Source: Corynebacterium sp.
GTDB lineage: Bacteria; Actinomycetota; Actinomycetes; Mycobacteriales; Mycobacteriaceae
Direction of reading: 5' to 3'
DNA length: 60,708 nucleotides
NCBI RefSeq assembly: GCF_022712195.1
Contig: NZ_JALAGY010000065.1
Span: forward strand, 1-60,708
Shown here piece by piece: positions 18,785 through 27,882 of the stretch. The first letter of the stretch is position 1, and each line of letters begins with the position of its first letter. A model generated the notes under the pieces. That model had not been told where the DNA came from. It saw only the letters and a program-made list of their open reading frames with translations, and ran no database searches. The position numbers and the translations under genes are program-made.

Positions 18785-19414
18785 ATGTTCGAGTCACAGG
18801 ACAACCGGATGCCCACCACCACGATGATTCGCTTCGCACGACCCGAAGAGGCGCGCGACGAGCGACTCTCCCCCGTCTACACCGACCGTCCCGGCCTGCG
18901 CCGTTCCACCGCCGTGACCTACCGGGAAGGCAACCAGACCCGCCTGGAGAAGCGCCGCAGCCGCACCCGTGTCTTCGCCGAGGACCCGTTCCGCGCCCGC
19001 TTCGGCCACCGGCTGCCCGCCGGGATGCGGCAGGAGGCGCGCGGGATGGAGTGGCGCAAGTTCGTCGCCACCTACGCCCCCTCCACCTACCGCGTCGAGT
19101 CGATGACCACCACCCGCCGCTCCGCCGGCCGCCGCGACTTCGACATGACCGTCACCGGGCTCCGGGAGGACGCCGGCACGCAGGTGTCGATCACCTCCAT
19201 GGGGGCCGCCTCCGCGATGACGCAGATCCTCGCCGACCACGGCCGCCGCGTCGAGATCCTCGAGTTCCACCAGTACGACATCTTCGAGGCGACCGTGACC
19301 TTCGTCTTCGCCCAGCACGAGACCAAGAAGGTCTGGGCCGTCGGCTTCGGCGCAGACAGGGACCTGTCCATCGCCAGCGCCCTGGCTTCCGCGGCCGGCC
19401 GGCTGCACGGGTAG
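18785..19414 (+). CDS. LeuA allosteric-domain-like protein
   Basis: A 209-residue protein whose C-terminal half (about 115-209) resembles the regulatory/dimerisation domain of 2-isopropylmalate synthase. It has QVSITSMGAASAMTQIL, FEATVTFVFAQH and the closing VWAVGFGADRDLSIASALAS, comparable to the terminal leucine-binding region of LeuA. There is no catalytic barrel. The N-terminal half is basic (many Arg) and unassigned. A free-standing leucine- or 2-oxoacid-responsive regulator is possible but unproven. The ATG at 18785 has GGGAAAG 9 nt upstream. A structured leader precedes it. Confidence 0.65.
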   Translation: MFESQDNRMPTTTMIRFARPEEARDERLSPVYTDRPGLRRSTAVTYREGNQTRLEKRRSRTRVFAEDPFRARFGHRLPAGMRQEARGMEWRKFVATYAPSTYRVESMTTTRRSAGRRDFDMTVTGLREDAGTQVSITSMGAASAMTQILADHGRRVEILEFHQYDIFEATVTFVFAQHETKKVWAVGFGADRDLSIASALASAAGRLHG

Positions 19415-19768
19415 CACGTCCCCGCCCGCCCCTCTCCCCGCGAATGCGGGACAGTCGCCCTCCCAGGCAGCGAAACAGCACGATCCGCTGCCTGGGAGGG
19501 TGATCACGCTGCTTCGTCGGCGCACGCGGGAACCTCCACGCTCACCCGGAGCGACGCGCCCCGGCGGAAATGCGGGGCTGAGGAGATGCGCGACTGCGGT
19601 GGCAGAGGTTGCCGCGGAGGCTGCGGTTGCCGCACTCCTCACAGAGCAACCCCACAGGATGGCGGGACCAACCTCTGGGGTTGCTGCCTCGCAGAATCAG
19701 GGGCCACGGCGTGACGGAGCGGCGACGCCGGGACACCCAGCGCCGACTCCCCTCTCCCCCGAACGCCC
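19415..19768. other. 354-bp convergent intergenic region with nested inverted repeats
   Basis: No credible gene. It holds a perfect 15-bp inverted repeat (19458-19472 with 19486-19500, 13-nt loop). A second one has 10-bp arms AGCAACCCCA/TGGGGTTGCT (19645-19654 with 19676-19685), and AGAGGTTG/CAACCTCT pairs flank it. It separates two converging genes, so a bidirectional terminator is the simplest reading, but the amount of dyad symmetry is more than a terminator needs. Confidence 0.6.
19458..19500. terminator. Perfect 15-bp stem, likely bidirectional terminator
   Basis: CCCTCCCAGGCAGCG (19458-19472) pairs completely with 19486-19500 around a 13-nt loop, about 45 bp after the LeuA-like gene. 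There is no T-tract on either side. Confidence 0.55.
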
Positions 19769-20950
19769 CTACCGCACCGACTCCCGCAGGGTGTCGACCG
19801 TGAGGTCCACCGCGGCGATCCACGACTCAGGCTGGGTGAACCCCTCCTCGGCACCGACGTCGCCGCGGGTGCGGGTACCCGGCTCCAACGCCGCACCGGC
19901 CTCACGGGCCGCGGCGCGCTGCAGGGCGTAGTCCCCGCCCCGCTCCATGATTCCCCGGACGTCCTGCAGCGCCCCGGCACAACCGAACTCCTCGGCGATC
20001 GGCGCGAGCACCTCCAGCCAGTCGGAGATGTCCTGGGTGACCCACCGTTCAGTGGTCTCCCGGTCCGTGATGATCAGGGCCTCGAGACCGTATCGGGCCG
20101 CGCGCCACTTGTTCTCCGCGATGTGCCAGTGCTGCAGACTCGGCAGTTCCCGGCCCGCCTCCCACTCGCGTTCGTAGTGCACGACCAGGCAGTGGATGAA
20201 GGCCCCGATGGCGCCGACCTCACGGATGTCCATCGTGGCGTCGGCGAACCGCACCTCCACGGTGCCGTACTTGGACGGTCGCACGTCGAAGTGCATGGAG
20301 CCGGTGTGGTTGATCACCCCGGAGCGGTCCTGGTCCTCGTTGAACGCCTCCCACTCCTCCCAGTCGGCGAACTGGTACGGCATGCCTGCGGTGGGGAGCT
20401 GCTGGTAGAGCAGGGTCCTGTTCGAGGCGTAGCCGGTGTCGAGCCCCTCCCAGGCGGGCGAGGACGCCGACAACGCCAGCACGTGGGGGTACTGGGTCAT
20501 GACCGCGTTGATGATCGGCCACACCCGGTCGCGTCCGCCGACACCGACGTGCACGTGGATGCCCCAGATCAGCATCTGACGTCCCCAGTACTGGGTGCGC
20601 TGGATGATCTCCTGGTAGCTGCCCTTCTCGCTGAGGATCTGGTCCCCCCAGTGCGCGAAGGGGTGGGTGCCGGCGGAGAAGACGTTCACCCCCAGGTCCT
20701 CTGCCACGGTGAGGATCTGGGTGAGCTGCTCGCGCAGGTCCTCCACGGCGTCCGGGATGGTCTCGTGGACGCCCGTGACCATCTCGACGGTGTTCGCGAG
20801 GAACTCGCGGGTGACCCGGTGTCCCGGAAAGCGCTCGTCGAGGGCGTCGACGAGTTCGGGGGCACGCGGGACGAGGTCCCTTGTCTCGGGGTCGACAAGG
20901 GCCACCTCCCACTCGATACCGACCGTCGGGGCGGAGGACGGAAATTCCAT
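19769..20950 (-). CDS. Carboxylate-amine ligase, GCS2/YbdK-type glutamate--cysteine ligase
   Basis: A 393-residue ATP-dependent ligase of the GCS2 family. Landmarks are the opening [35 protein letters not shown] and [40 protein letters not shown] and [18 protein letters not shown] follow. Such enzymes join glutamate to cysteine or a related amine; the actinobacterial members have varied substrates, so glutamylcysteine formation is only one option. The ATG at 20950 is 7 nt after a TAACAT box. Confidence 0.88.
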   Translation of the reverse strand: MEFPSSAPTVGIEWEVALVDPETRDLVPRAPELVDALDERFPGHRVTREFLANTVEMVTGVHETIPDAVEDLREQLTQILTVAEDLGVNVFSAGTHPFAHWGDQILSEKGSYQEIIQRTQYWGRQMLIWGIHVHVGVGGRDRVWPIINAVMTQYPHVLALSASSPAWEGLDTGYASNRTLLYQQLPTAGMPYQFADWEEWEAFNEDQDRSGVINHTGSMHFDVRPSKYGTVEVRFADATMDIREVGAIGAFIHCLVVHYEREWEAGRELPSLQHWHIAENKWRAARYGLEALIITDRETTERWVTQDISDWLEVLAPIAEEFGCAGALQDVRGIMERGGDYALQRAAAREAGAALEPGTRTRGDVGAEEGFTQPESWIAAVDLTVDTLRESVR

Positions 20951-20963
20951 GGGGAGGATGTTA
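20951..20963 (-). promoter_or_regulatory. Leaderless -10 box of the GCS2 ligase gene
   Basis: TAACAT (20958-20963, minus strand) ends 7 nt before the ATG at 20950. Confidence 0.6.
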
Positions 20964-20974
20964 CTGCATCAGGG

Positions 20975-21811
20975 TCACAGTGGACCGGTCAGCACGACGA
21001 CGACCCCGTCGGCACGCGGGCCGTTGCGGACGTCGGCGTCACTGAAGCGGTCGTAGTAGTCCGGGTTGCCGGCGACGGCGGTGATCCCCAGGTCACCCGC
21101 GACCTGCTCGGCTGCCGCCTGGGACTCCGCGTTGCCCTCCGGGTAGTACACCCGCGACTCCTCGCTGATGCCCTCGATCCGGCCCCGGAGGTTGCCGTAG
21201 CCGACGTTCGCCCACTGCTCGCCCCGCAGGCGGTCCGCGGTGGACCGGGCGACGGGCTCGCCGCTGTTGTTGAGGACGGTCACGGCGGTGGTGGCACGGT
21301 CGACCTGCGGTGCGGCCGGCTCACCGGGGGTGCCGGCGCCGTCGGCGGGGTCGGTGTCCCCGCCCTCGCGGTCTCCGGAGGGGGCGGAATCGGAGCTGCC
21401 GGGGCTGTCGGAGCCTTCAGCACCGTCGGTACCGTCGGCGCCGTCAGTCGGGGCCCCGGACGCACCGGTGCCGGCCGACGACGCGGCACCGTCACCGGCC
21501 GCACCCTGTCCGGCCGGGGTGTCGCGGGCGGTGTCCTCCACGTCGTCGTCACCTCCGACGAAGGAGTAGACGCCCCAGGCGATGAGGACGACGGCGACGG
21601 CGGTGAGCACCATGGCGAGGCCGCGCAGGGGCGGGCCACCGGTACCGGCGCCTGTAGCTCCGGCAGCTCCGGCCGCTCCGGCTGCTCCGGCGCCTCCTGC
21701 AGCGGCCGCACCCGGGGCGGGGTCGATGGCGTACTCGTCGTCGTAGTCCGTGTCCGGGTTGGGGTCGTAGACGGAATCGTCTCCGTGGCGGGGTCCGTTC
21801 TGATCAGTCAC
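20975..21811 (-). CDS. LytR C-terminal-domain membrane protein
   Basis: A 278-residue cell-envelope protein. The acidic N-terminus contains an Ala/Gly repeat (about 34-57). One membrane segment follows (about 64-85). Next come a Ser/Gly/Asp/Ala-rich extracytoplasmic linker (about 90-170) and a folded C-terminal LytR_C domain (about 172-278). That domain carries AVTVLNNSGEPVARSTADRL, NLRGRIEGISEESRVYYPEG and DGVVVVLTGPL. The domain is found at the end of LytR-CpsA-Psr ligases; here it is free of the catalytic part. GTG start; TAGTAT lies 6 nt before it. Confidence 0.85.
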   Translation of the reverse strand: MTDQNGPRHGDDSVYDPNPDTDYDDEYAIDPAPGAAAAGGAGAAGAAGAAGATGAGTGGPPLRGLAMVLTAVAVVLIAWGVYSFVGGDDDVEDTARDTPAGQGAAGDGAASSAGTGASGAPTDGADGTDGAEGSDSPGSSDSAPSGDREGGDTDPADGAGTPGEPAAPQVDRATTAVTVLNNSGEPVARSTADRLRGEQWANVGYGNLRGRIEGISEESRVYYPEGNAESQAAAEQVAGDLGITAVAGNPDYYDRFSDADVRNGPRADGVVVVLTGPL

Positions 21812-21823
21812 GCCCCAATACTA
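21812..21823 (-). promoter_or_regulatory. Leaderless -10 box of the LytR_C gene
   Basis: TAGTAT (21818-21823, minus strand) ends 6 nt before the GTG at 21811. Confidence 0.55.
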
Positions 21824-21875
21824 ACTACAGTCACACCAGTAACGTCCACATGACACCCCGGGAGACCGCTTCCGG

Positions 21876-22112
21876 TCACCTGTCGCGTCGCCGCAGGAGC
21901 GCCCCCACCACCACCGGGGCCACGTCCATCGCCTCCGGACGGGAGATCAACGCGTTGAGTTGCTGGTAGTACCGGACCGGGCTGACCCCGAACCGCCGCC
22001 GGATCTCCTCCCCCTTCGCCCCCTCATCGCGCCACCACGACGACTCGAAGTCGAGCATCTCCCGCTCCCGTTCGGAGAGCCCGGCACCAGCCCCGTCACT
22101 CAGATCATCCAC
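21876..22112 (-). CDS. DUF3263 protein, small helix-turn-helix-like
   Basis: A 78-residue protein matching DUF3263. LSEREREMLDFESSWW, then GAKGEEIRRRFGVSPVRYYQQLNALI, looks like a sigma-like helix-turn-helix. These proteins are conserved next to LytR_C genes in actinobacteria and their function is not known. The GTG at 22112 follows TAAACT by 8 nt, the same box and spacing as ppa. It is 64 bp upstream of the LytR_C gene. Confidence 0.82.
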   Translation of the reverse strand: MDDLSDGAGAGLSEREREMLDFESSWWRDEGAKGEEIRRRFGVSPVRYYQQLNALISRPEAMDVAPVVVGALLRRRDR

Positions 22113-22126
22113 GGTGAATCAGTTTA
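22113..22126 (-). promoter_or_regulatory. Leaderless -10 box of the DUF3263 gene
   Basis: TAAACT (22121-22126, minus strand) ends 8 nt before the GTG at 22112. Confidence 0.6.
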
Positions 22127-22268
22127 GCTGGCCGAAGATGGTAATTTCGCTCCAACACCGCTCCACCGTTGCGTAGAGTAACGCTGCCCGGACGACCACG
22201 TTTTCCCGGTTCCGCCCCACGTACCCGGTGGATCGTCCTTCATCCCGGAGAGACCCAGAGAGACACAC

Positions 22269-23615
22269 ATGAGCACCTCCCCCTCCACAGCCGCACAGGC
22301 GTCGTCCAGCCCGGCGCCCACGTCCGGTTCCCAGAGACAGACCCCCGAACAGAAGCGTGTCCTGGCGGGCACCCTCGTGGGGACGACCATCGAGTGGTAC
22401 GACTTCTTCATCTACGCGCAGGCCGCGGCCTTCGTCTTCGCGCCACTGTTCTTCGCCCCCCTCGGCGACTCCCCCCTGGCCCAGGTGGTCGCCTGGGCGA
22501 CCATCGGCGTCAGCTTCCTCTTCCGCCCGCTGGGCGCCGTCATCGCCGGACACCTCGGCGACCGCTACGGGCGGAAGATGGTCCTCGTCGTCACCCTGTT
22601 CGGCATGGGTGTGGCGACCGCCCTCATCGGCCTGCTGCCCACCTACGAGACCATCGGTGTCCTGGCCCCCCTGCTGCTGATCCTGCTGCGCATCATGCAG
22701 GGCCTCTCCGCCGGCGGCGAGTGGGGCGGCGCCGCCCTGATGGCCGTGGAGCACGCCCCCCGCGACAAGCGGGGCATGTTCGGCTCCTACCCCCAGATCG
22801 GCGTCCCGCTGGGTCTGATCCTGGCCTCCTCCTTCATGTTCCTGCTCACCAACAGCATGTCCGACGAGGCCTTCCAGAGCTGGGGCTGGCGCCTCCCCTT
22901 CATCTCCTCGGTGGTGCTCATCGTGGTGGGCTACGTGATCCGCCGTGCCGTCGACGAATCCCCGGTCTTCCTGGAGATGCAGAAGCGCAAGAAGGAGGCC
23001 TCCGCACCGCTGGGCAACCTGTTCCGCAACCACTGGCGCCGCGTGCTGCTCGCCGCCCTGATCTTCGCCGGCAACAACGCCGCCGGCTACATGATCATCG
23101 CCTTCTTCTCCTCCTACAGCTCCAACGCACTGGGGATGGCGAAGTCCCAGACCCTCGTCGCCACGCTCATCGGCGGTGTCTCCTGGCTGGTGCTGACCAT
23201 CTGGTCCGGCCGTATCTCCGACCGGATCGGACGGCGCCAGACCTTCATCATCGGCTACCTGCTCATCGCCGTGTGGGCCGTGCCGATGTGGTTCTTCGTC
23301 GACAAGGGTGAACTGCTCTGGCTGGTCCTGGTGATCGTGGTGCTCACGGTCGGCCTGGCACCCTCCTACGCGCCTCAGCCGGCGTTGTACGCCGAGATGT
23401 TCCCGGCGGAGGTCCGCTACTCCGGCACCTCCATCGGCTACGCCCTGGGCTCCATCCTCGGCGGCGCCTTCGCCCCGATGATCGCGCAGCTGCTGCTGGA
23501 CTCCACCGGGAAGTCCTGGACGATCGGCGTCTACCTCGCCGCCATCGCCCTCGTCTCCGCCACCGCGGTGTGGCTGGTGCCGAAGTCCGTGGAGAAGTCT
23601 GACCTCCACGTCTAG
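22269..23615 (+). CDS. MHS-family MFS transporter (metabolite:H+ symporter)
   Basis: A 448-residue inner-membrane carrier with about 12 hydrophobic segments. The family signature [16 protein letters not shown] opens the first helix; [13 protein letters not shown] is the cytoplasmic loop 2-3 motif, and [24 protein letters not shown] is diagnostic of the ProP/ShiA/KgtP group. The C-half has [13 protein letters not shown]. Substrates of relatives include osmolytes, dicarboxylates and shikimate; the substrate here is unassigned. The Ser/Pro/Ala N-terminal tail (about 30 residues) is low complexity. GGAGAG lies upstream of the ATG. Confidence 0.9.
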   Translation: MSTSPSTAAQASSSPAPTSGSQRQTPEQKRVLAGTLVGTTIEWYDFFIYAQAAAFVFAPLFFAPLGDSPLAQVVAWATIGVSFLFRPLGAVIAGHLGDRYGRKMVLVVTLFGMGVATALIGLLPTYETIGVLAPLLLILLRIMQGLSAGGEWGGAALMAVEHAPRDKRGMFGSYPQIGVPLGLILASSFMFLLTNSMSDEAFQSWGWRLPFISSVVLIVVGYVIRRAVDESPVFLEMQKRKKEASAPLGNLFRNHWRRVLLAALIFAGNNAAGYMIIAFFSSYSSNALGMAKSQTLVATLIGGVSWLVLTIWSGRISDRIGRRQTFIIGYLLIAVWAVPMWFFVDKGELLWLVLVIVVLTVGLAPSYAPQPALYAEMFPAEVRYSGTSIGYALGSILGGAFAPMIAQLLLDSTGKSWTIGVYLAAIALVSATAVWLVPKSVEKSDLHV

Positions 23616-23639
23616 TTCCGCCGCCCGGCACCCGGCGGT

Positions 23640-23652
23640 TATTCTGGGGGAC
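23640..23652 (+). promoter_or_regulatory. Leaderless -10 box of def
   Basis: TATTCT (23640-23645) ends 7 nt before the ATG at 23653. Confidence 0.6.
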
Positions 23653-24288
23653 ATGTCAGTTCTCCCCGTCGTCATCTGCGGCGACCCCGTCCTCCACAAC
23701 CCCACCCAGCCCGTCGCCGAGTCCGAGATCGGGTCCGGTCAGCTCGACACGCTCGTCGCCGACATGTACGAGACCCTGGACCGGGCCCACGGTGTGGGCC
23801 TGGCCGCCAACCAGGTCGGCGTCTCCAAGCGCCTCTTCGTGTACAACTGCCCCGACATCGACGGGCCGGACGGCTCACGCAAACCCGGCGCTGAGATCGA
23901 CGCCCAGGGTGGCCCCCTGCGACGCGGCTGCGTGATCAACCCCGTCCTGGAGACCTCGGAGATCCCGGAGACCATGCCGGACGAGGAGGACGACGTCGAG
24001 GGCTGCCTCTCCGTCCCCGGCTACGACTTCCCCACCGGGCGTGCCGACTGGGCGCGGGTCAGCGGCCTGGACGAGCACGGTGAGCCGGTCACCGTCGAGG
24101 GATACGGTTTCTTCGCCCGCTGCCTGCAGCACGAGGTCGGCCACCTCGACGGGTTCCTCTACACCGACACCCTCATCGGGCGGAACCGCCGTGCCGCGAA
24201 GAAGGCCGTGAAGCGGGAGGGGTGGACCGTCGCCGGAAACTCCTGGGTCCCCGGCGTCGACCCCGACCCCTTCGGCCACGATGAGTGA
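23653..24288 (+). CDS. def: Peptide deformylase
   Basis: Removes the formyl group from nascent proteins. The three motifs are [18 protein letters not shown] (metal Cys) and QHEVGHLDG (metal His pair and catalytic Glu). At 211 residues it is longer than the E. coli enzyme because of an insertion around residues 72-115, as in mycobacterial Def. It overlaps the GNAT gene by 8 bp, in the same def-GNAT-xthA order as in M. tuberculosis. Confidence 0.95.
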   Translation: MSVLPVVICGDPVLHNPTQPVAESEIGSGQLDTLVADMYETLDRAHGVGLAANQVGVSKRLFVYNCPDIDGPDGSRKPGAEIDAQGGPLRRGCVINPVLETSEIPETMPDEEDDVEGCLSVPGYDFPTGRADWARVSGLDEHGEPVTVEGYGFFARCLQHEVGHLDGFLYTDTLIGRNRRAAKKAVKREGWTVAGNSWVPGVDPDPFGHDE

Positions 24289-25399
24289 CACCTCCTGGTC
24301 GGCGGCACACGCCGGGGCGCTGTCCCCGGAGACCACCGGCCTTCCGTTCCCGGTGTCGCGACGCACCGACCCCGCCGGCGTCCGTGCGGGCGCCCGGGCG
24401 ACGGTCCGGCGGCTCGTCGTCGACGACCGGGGGACGGGGCCGGCGATGAACCCGGCGACGGGCCGCCCGCTGGTCACCGACGTCATCGGTGTCATCGACT
24501 CGGTGGACCCCCTGCGTATCCGCACCCCGGACGACGTGGTGCACACGGTGCCCGCCGGGGAGGTCGTCGTGCTCAAGACCCTCGCAGACCGTCCGGTCCG
24601 GGCGTCGGACATCCGGGCCGTGGAACAGGCCACCGCCGCCGCCTTCCCCGGGATCACCAACGACACCGCCTCCGGCTGGCTGATGCGCGCCGGCGACGGG
24701 ATCACCGAACGGTCGAACTCGGCGGTGCCCCTGGGCCCGGAGACCGGGACGGCCCCGGTCCCCCTCGACGCCATCCACTCGTTTTACCGGCGGCACGACC
24801 TGCCGACCAGGATCCTGCTCCCCGACCGGGTGGCCCGCCCCGCCGAGCACCTCGCCGGGCTGCCCGGCACCGTCGCCGGCCCGGAGATCATCGTGATGAC
24901 CCGGTCCCTGGAGGGTGACCTCCCGCCGGTGCCGGACGGCCCTGAGGGTGTCCGTTTCTCCGTCGCCGACCAGCCGGACGAGGAGTGGCTGCGGCTCTAC
25001 CACTTCCGTGGCCGGCCACTGCCCGAGCACGCCCTCCGGCTCCTGTCGGGGCGGATCGACGGAACGCTGGGTTTCGCCCGGCTCACCGTGGACGGGCAGC
25101 TCGTCGCCGTCACGCGCGGCACCGTCACCACCGGCGGACGCGAACGGCACCTCGGGTACTCGGCGGTGGAGGTCGTCCCCGGACGGCGCCGTCAGGGGCT
25201 GGGCCGGCTGATGGGCACGGCCATGCTCCACTGGGGGCGCGACCACGGGGCGACGCGCAGCTACCTGCAGGTCATCGCCACCAATGAGGCGGGCCTGGGC
25301 CTGTACCGTTCCCTCGGTTTCGCCGAGCACCACCGGCACCGCTGCCTGACGCTCGCCACCCCAGGTGCGGTGGCCCCGGGCGGGCCACGGAGTGGATAG
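24281..25399 (+). CDS. GNAT N-acetyltransferase with N-terminal SH3-like domain (Rv0428c type)
   Basis: A 372-residue two-part protein. The N-terminal region (about 35-110) looks like a small beta-barrel domain with [21 protein letters not shown]. The C-terminal acetyltransferase (about 225-360) has the acetyl-CoA loop [19 protein letters not shown] and the terminal [17 protein letters not shown]. This domain order and the position between def and xthA match the uncharacterised mycobacterial Rv0428c. The acceptor substrate is unknown. Its stop codon lies inside the xthA -10 box. Confidence 0.85.
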   Translation: MSDTSWSAAHAGALSPETTGLPFPVSRRTDPAGVRAGARATVRRLVVDDRGTGPAMNPATGRPLVTDVIGVIDSVDPLRIRTPDDVVHTVPAGEVVVLKTLADRPVRASDIRAVEQATAAAFPGITNDTASGWLMRAGDGITERSNSAVPLGPETGTAPVPLDAIHSFYRRHDLPTRILLPDRVARPAEHLAGLPGTVAGPEIIVMTRSLEGDLPPVPDGPEGVRFSVADQPDEEWLRLYHFRGRPLPEHALRLLSGRIDGTLGFARLTVDGQLVAVTRGTVTTGGRERHLGYSAVEVVPGRRRQGLGRLMGTAMLHWGRDHGATRSYLQVIATNEAGLGLYRSLGFAEHHRHRCLTLATPGAVAPGGPRSG

Positions 25400-25409
25400 G
25401 CTGTAGGTC
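25397..25409 (+). promoter_or_regulatory. Leaderless -10 box of xthA overlapping the GNAT stop codon
   Basis: TAGGCT (25397-25402) starts with the TAG stop of the GNAT gene and ends 7 nt before the ATG at 25410. Confidence 0.6.
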
Positions 25410-26198
25410 ATGAGGATCGCCAGCTGGAACATCAACTCCGTGCGCAACCGGGAACAGCGGGTCCGGGACTTCCTGGAACGCTCGGACGTCGACGTCCTGT
25501 GCCTCCAGGAGACCAAGTGCACCGACGACCAGTTCCCCGACTTCTCCTACACCGGGTACCAGCACGCGCACGTCGGTGAGAACGCCTGGAACGGTGTCGC
25601 GATCCTGTCCCGGGTCGGCCTGGAGGACGTGCGGTCCGACTTCGGCCAGCCCCGCTTCCACAAGGACCCCCTCGCCGAGCCTGTGCTGGAGCCCCGGGCC
25701 GTGGGTGCCCGGTGTGGCGGGGTCGAGGTCTGGAGCCTCTACGTCCCCAACGGGCGGGAGATCTCCGACCGGCACTTCACGTACAAGATCGACTTCCTCG
25801 ACGCCATGGCGTCCTACCTGGAGCACGGCACAGAGCACGGCGGCGGAAACGGCGGGGACCCCGTGGTGGTCGTCGGCGACTTCAACGTGATCCCCACCGA
25901 CGAGGACCTGTGGGACCGCTCCTGGTTCGAGGGCAAGACCCACGTGACCCCGCGGGAACGTGCCGCCCTGGACGCCCTCGTCCGGCGCGGTGGCGTCACC
26001 GAGGCCACCGCACCGCTGCGGGGGACCTACACCTACTGGGACTACCAGGCGATGAGGTTCCAGAGGAACCAGGGCATCCGGATCGACCTGCAGTACGCGC
26101 GGGGGCTCACCCCGTCCGCGCCGCGGGTGGACCGGGATGAACGGTCCGGCAAGGGCGCGTCCGACCACGCCCCCGTGATCGTGGACTACACGCTGTGA
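25410..26198 (+). CDS. xthA: Exodeoxyribonuclease III / AP endonuclease
   Basis: Repairs abasic sites and trims 3' ends. The EEP-fold motifs are present: IASWNINSVR (Asn), LCLQETKC (metal Glu), LYVPNGRE, VVGDFNVIPTDEDL (Asp/Asn), and SDHAPVIVDYTL (Asp-His catalytic pair) at the end. The 262-residue length is normal. It is followed by cls with a GTGA overlap, so the two are co-translated. Confidence 0.95.
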   Translation: MRIASWNINSVRNREQRVRDFLERSDVDVLCLQETKCTDDQFPDFSYTGYQHAHVGENAWNGVAILSRVGLEDVRSDFGQPRFHKDPLAEPVLEPRAVGARCGGVEVWSLYVPNGREISDRHFTYKIDFLDAMASYLEHGTEHGGGNGGDPVVVVGDFNVIPTDEDLWDRSWFEGKTHVTPRERAALDALVRRGGVTEATAPLRGTYTYWDYQAMRFQRNQGIRIDLQYARGLTPSAPRVDRDERSGKGASDHAPVIVDYTL

Positions 26199-27763
26199 CG
26201 GTCACGGTGGCCGCCTCCGAGTTCTGGTCGTTCATCACGCCGGACAACTTCGGGTTCCCCCTGTTCGGCAACGTCGTCGGAGACGGACTGGAATGGTGGC
26301 AGTGGGCGCTGGTGCTGCTGGACTACACCCTGAAGTTCATCGCCCTGGGCTACGTCCCCTCGCAGCGCAAACCCACCAGTGCGATGGCCTGGCTGCTGGC
26401 GATCTTCCTCATCCCCTTCGCCGGGGTGATCCTGTTCCTGTTCATGGGGTCTCCGTACATCAACCGGCGGCGCCACAACATCCAGAACCAGGCCAACGAG
26501 CTCATCCGCACCGTCAGCGCGGATGAGCCGGACGTCCCCCCGGGGTTCGAGGTCACCGACGAGATCGTCAGCATGATGCACCTCAACCGTCACCTGACGT
26601 CCATGCCCGCGGCCACCGGACGTCTGGTGGCGCTGCACTCCGACTACGAGGGGTCGATCCGCGCCATGGCGGACGCGGTGGACAGTGCCGAGAACTACGT
26701 CAACGTCCAGATCTACATCACCGCGTGGGACGAGACCACGGGCGTGTTCTTCGACGCCCTGGAGCGCGCGGTGAAGCGGGGGGTCACCGTCCGCCTGATG
26801 TTCGACCATGTCGGCAGCTGGAAGTACCCGGGCTACCTCTCCCTGGGCAAGCGCCTGAGCGACATCGGTGTCGAATGGATGGTCATGCTTCCGCTCAAAC
26901 CGTGGCGGTGGCGTTTCCGGCGTCCTGACCTGCGTAACCACCGCAAGATCGTGGTCGTCGACGGGCACACCGCGTTCATGGGCAGCCAGAACATGATCGA
27001 CTCCAGCTACCTGATCGCGAAGAACCGGAAGAAGGGACGGCACTGGATCGACGTCATGGTCGAGGTCACCGGCCCGATCGTGATGAGCCTGGACACCGTC
27101 TTCGCCGTCGACTGGTTCACCGAGTCCAAGGAGGAGCTCGACCTGCTCTCACCGTCGCAGGCGACACACTGGCTCAACGCCGACACCACCCCGCAGGTCC
27201 CCGACTCCGGCAACGAGATCCTGCAGGTCGTGCCGTCCGGCCCCGGGTTCACCACGGAACCCAACCTGCGGTTGTTCACCTCCGTGGCGCACCACGCCAA
27301 GGAGCACCTGGTGCTGGTCAGCCCCTACTTCGTGCCGGACGAGTCTCTCCTGGACGCGGTCACCACCGCCGCCTACCGCGGGGTGGAGGTGGAGCTCTTC
27401 GTCTCGGAGAAGGCCGACCACACCATCGTCGACTACGCCCAGTCCTCCTACTACGCCGAGATGCTCGAGGCCGGTGTGCGGATCCACCGGTTCCCCTACC
27501 CCGCCGTCCTGCACTCGAAGTTCGTCATCGCCGACTCGGAGGTGGCGATCATCGGCTCGTCGAACATGGACATGCGCTCGTTCGGCCTCAACTACGAGGT
27601 CACCATGCTCGCCGGGCACGGCGACCTGCTGGACTCGATGACCGAGCTCACCGACTCCTACCGCGAGTCCTGCACGGAACTCACCGAGGAGGAGTGGGGC
27701 AACCGTCCGTTGATGCGACGCTATGTCGAGAATGTTGCCCGGCTTACGTCCGCGCTCCAGTAA
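26195..27763 (+). CDS. cls: Cardiolipin synthase (phospholipase D family)
   Basis: A 522-residue membrane enzyme joining phosphatidyl units to form cardiolipin. Two N-terminal membrane segments (about 28-50 and 58-85) precede two HKD motifs, HRKIVVVDG (His about 249) and HSKFVIADS (His about 440). Each is followed by the family GS(Q/S)N(M)-type sequence. The GTG start overlaps the xthA stop. This is the bacterial PLD-type enzyme, in contrast to the CDP-alcohol transferase type also found in some actinobacteria. Confidence 0.93.
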   Translation: MTVTVAASEFWSFITPDNFGFPLFGNVVGDGLEWWQWALVLLDYTLKFIALGYVPSQRKPTSAMAWLLAIFLIPFAGVILFLFMGSPYINRRRHNIQNQANELIRTVSADEPDVPPGFEVTDEIVSMMHLNRHLTSMPAATGRLVALHSDYEGSIRAMADAVDSAENYVNVQIYITAWDETTGVFFDALERAVKRGVTVRLMFDHVGSWKYPGYLSLGKRLSDIGVEWMVMLPLKPWRWRFRRPDLRNHRKIVVVDGHTAFMGSQNMIDSSYLIAKNRKKGRHWIDVMVEVTGPIVMSLDTVFAVDWFTESKEELDLLSPSQATHWLNADTTPQVPDSGNEILQVVPSGPGFTTEPNLRLFTSVAHHAKEHLVLVSPYFVPDESLLDAVTTAAYRGVEVELFVSEKADHTIVDYAQSSYYAEMLEAGVRIHRFPYPAVLHSKFVIADSEVAIIGSSNMDMRSFGLNYEVTMLAGHGDLLDSMTELTDSYRESCTELTEEEWGNRPLMRRYVENVARLTSALQ

Positions 27764-27800
27764 ATGGCTTACAATGTCATAAACAATAGGTCGCAGAAAC

Positions 27801-27850
27801 TACCACGGGTCGACTACCGTGATAGCTGACGGGACTGACAGACGAGTCAG
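27801..27850 (+). promoter_or_regulatory. Two inverted repeats upstream of the second MarR gene
   Basis: TACCACGG (27801-27808) and CCGTGATA (27817-27824) form a 24-bp near-palindrome centred on GTCGAC. CTGAC/GTCAG (27835-27850) forms a second. Both lie in the 119-bp gap before a MarR gene and are candidate autoregulatory operators. Confidence 0.45.
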
Positions 27851-27882
27851 ACGCTAGTGCAGTAGCAGACAAGGAGCCCACC

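Noticed and set aside
19500..19931. Plus-strand frame in the convergent intergenic region
   Set aside because: Runs into the antisense of the GCS2 gene, is Pro/Arg/Ala-rich without domains, and overlaps the inverted repeats.
19769..20950. Assignment of the GCS2 ligase as EgtA of ergothioneine synthesis
   Set aside because: The sequence follows the YbdK/GCS2 pattern and no other egt genes are adjacent, so a specific pathway is not supported.
22119..23705. Long minus-strand open frame opposite the MHS transporter
   Set aside because: Composition is Gly/Asp/Glu/His-rich mirror sequence; the plus-strand transporter has complete family motifs.
26186..27043. Minus-strand frame opposite cls
   Set aside because: Antisense of the first half of cardiolipin synthase with no recognisable features.
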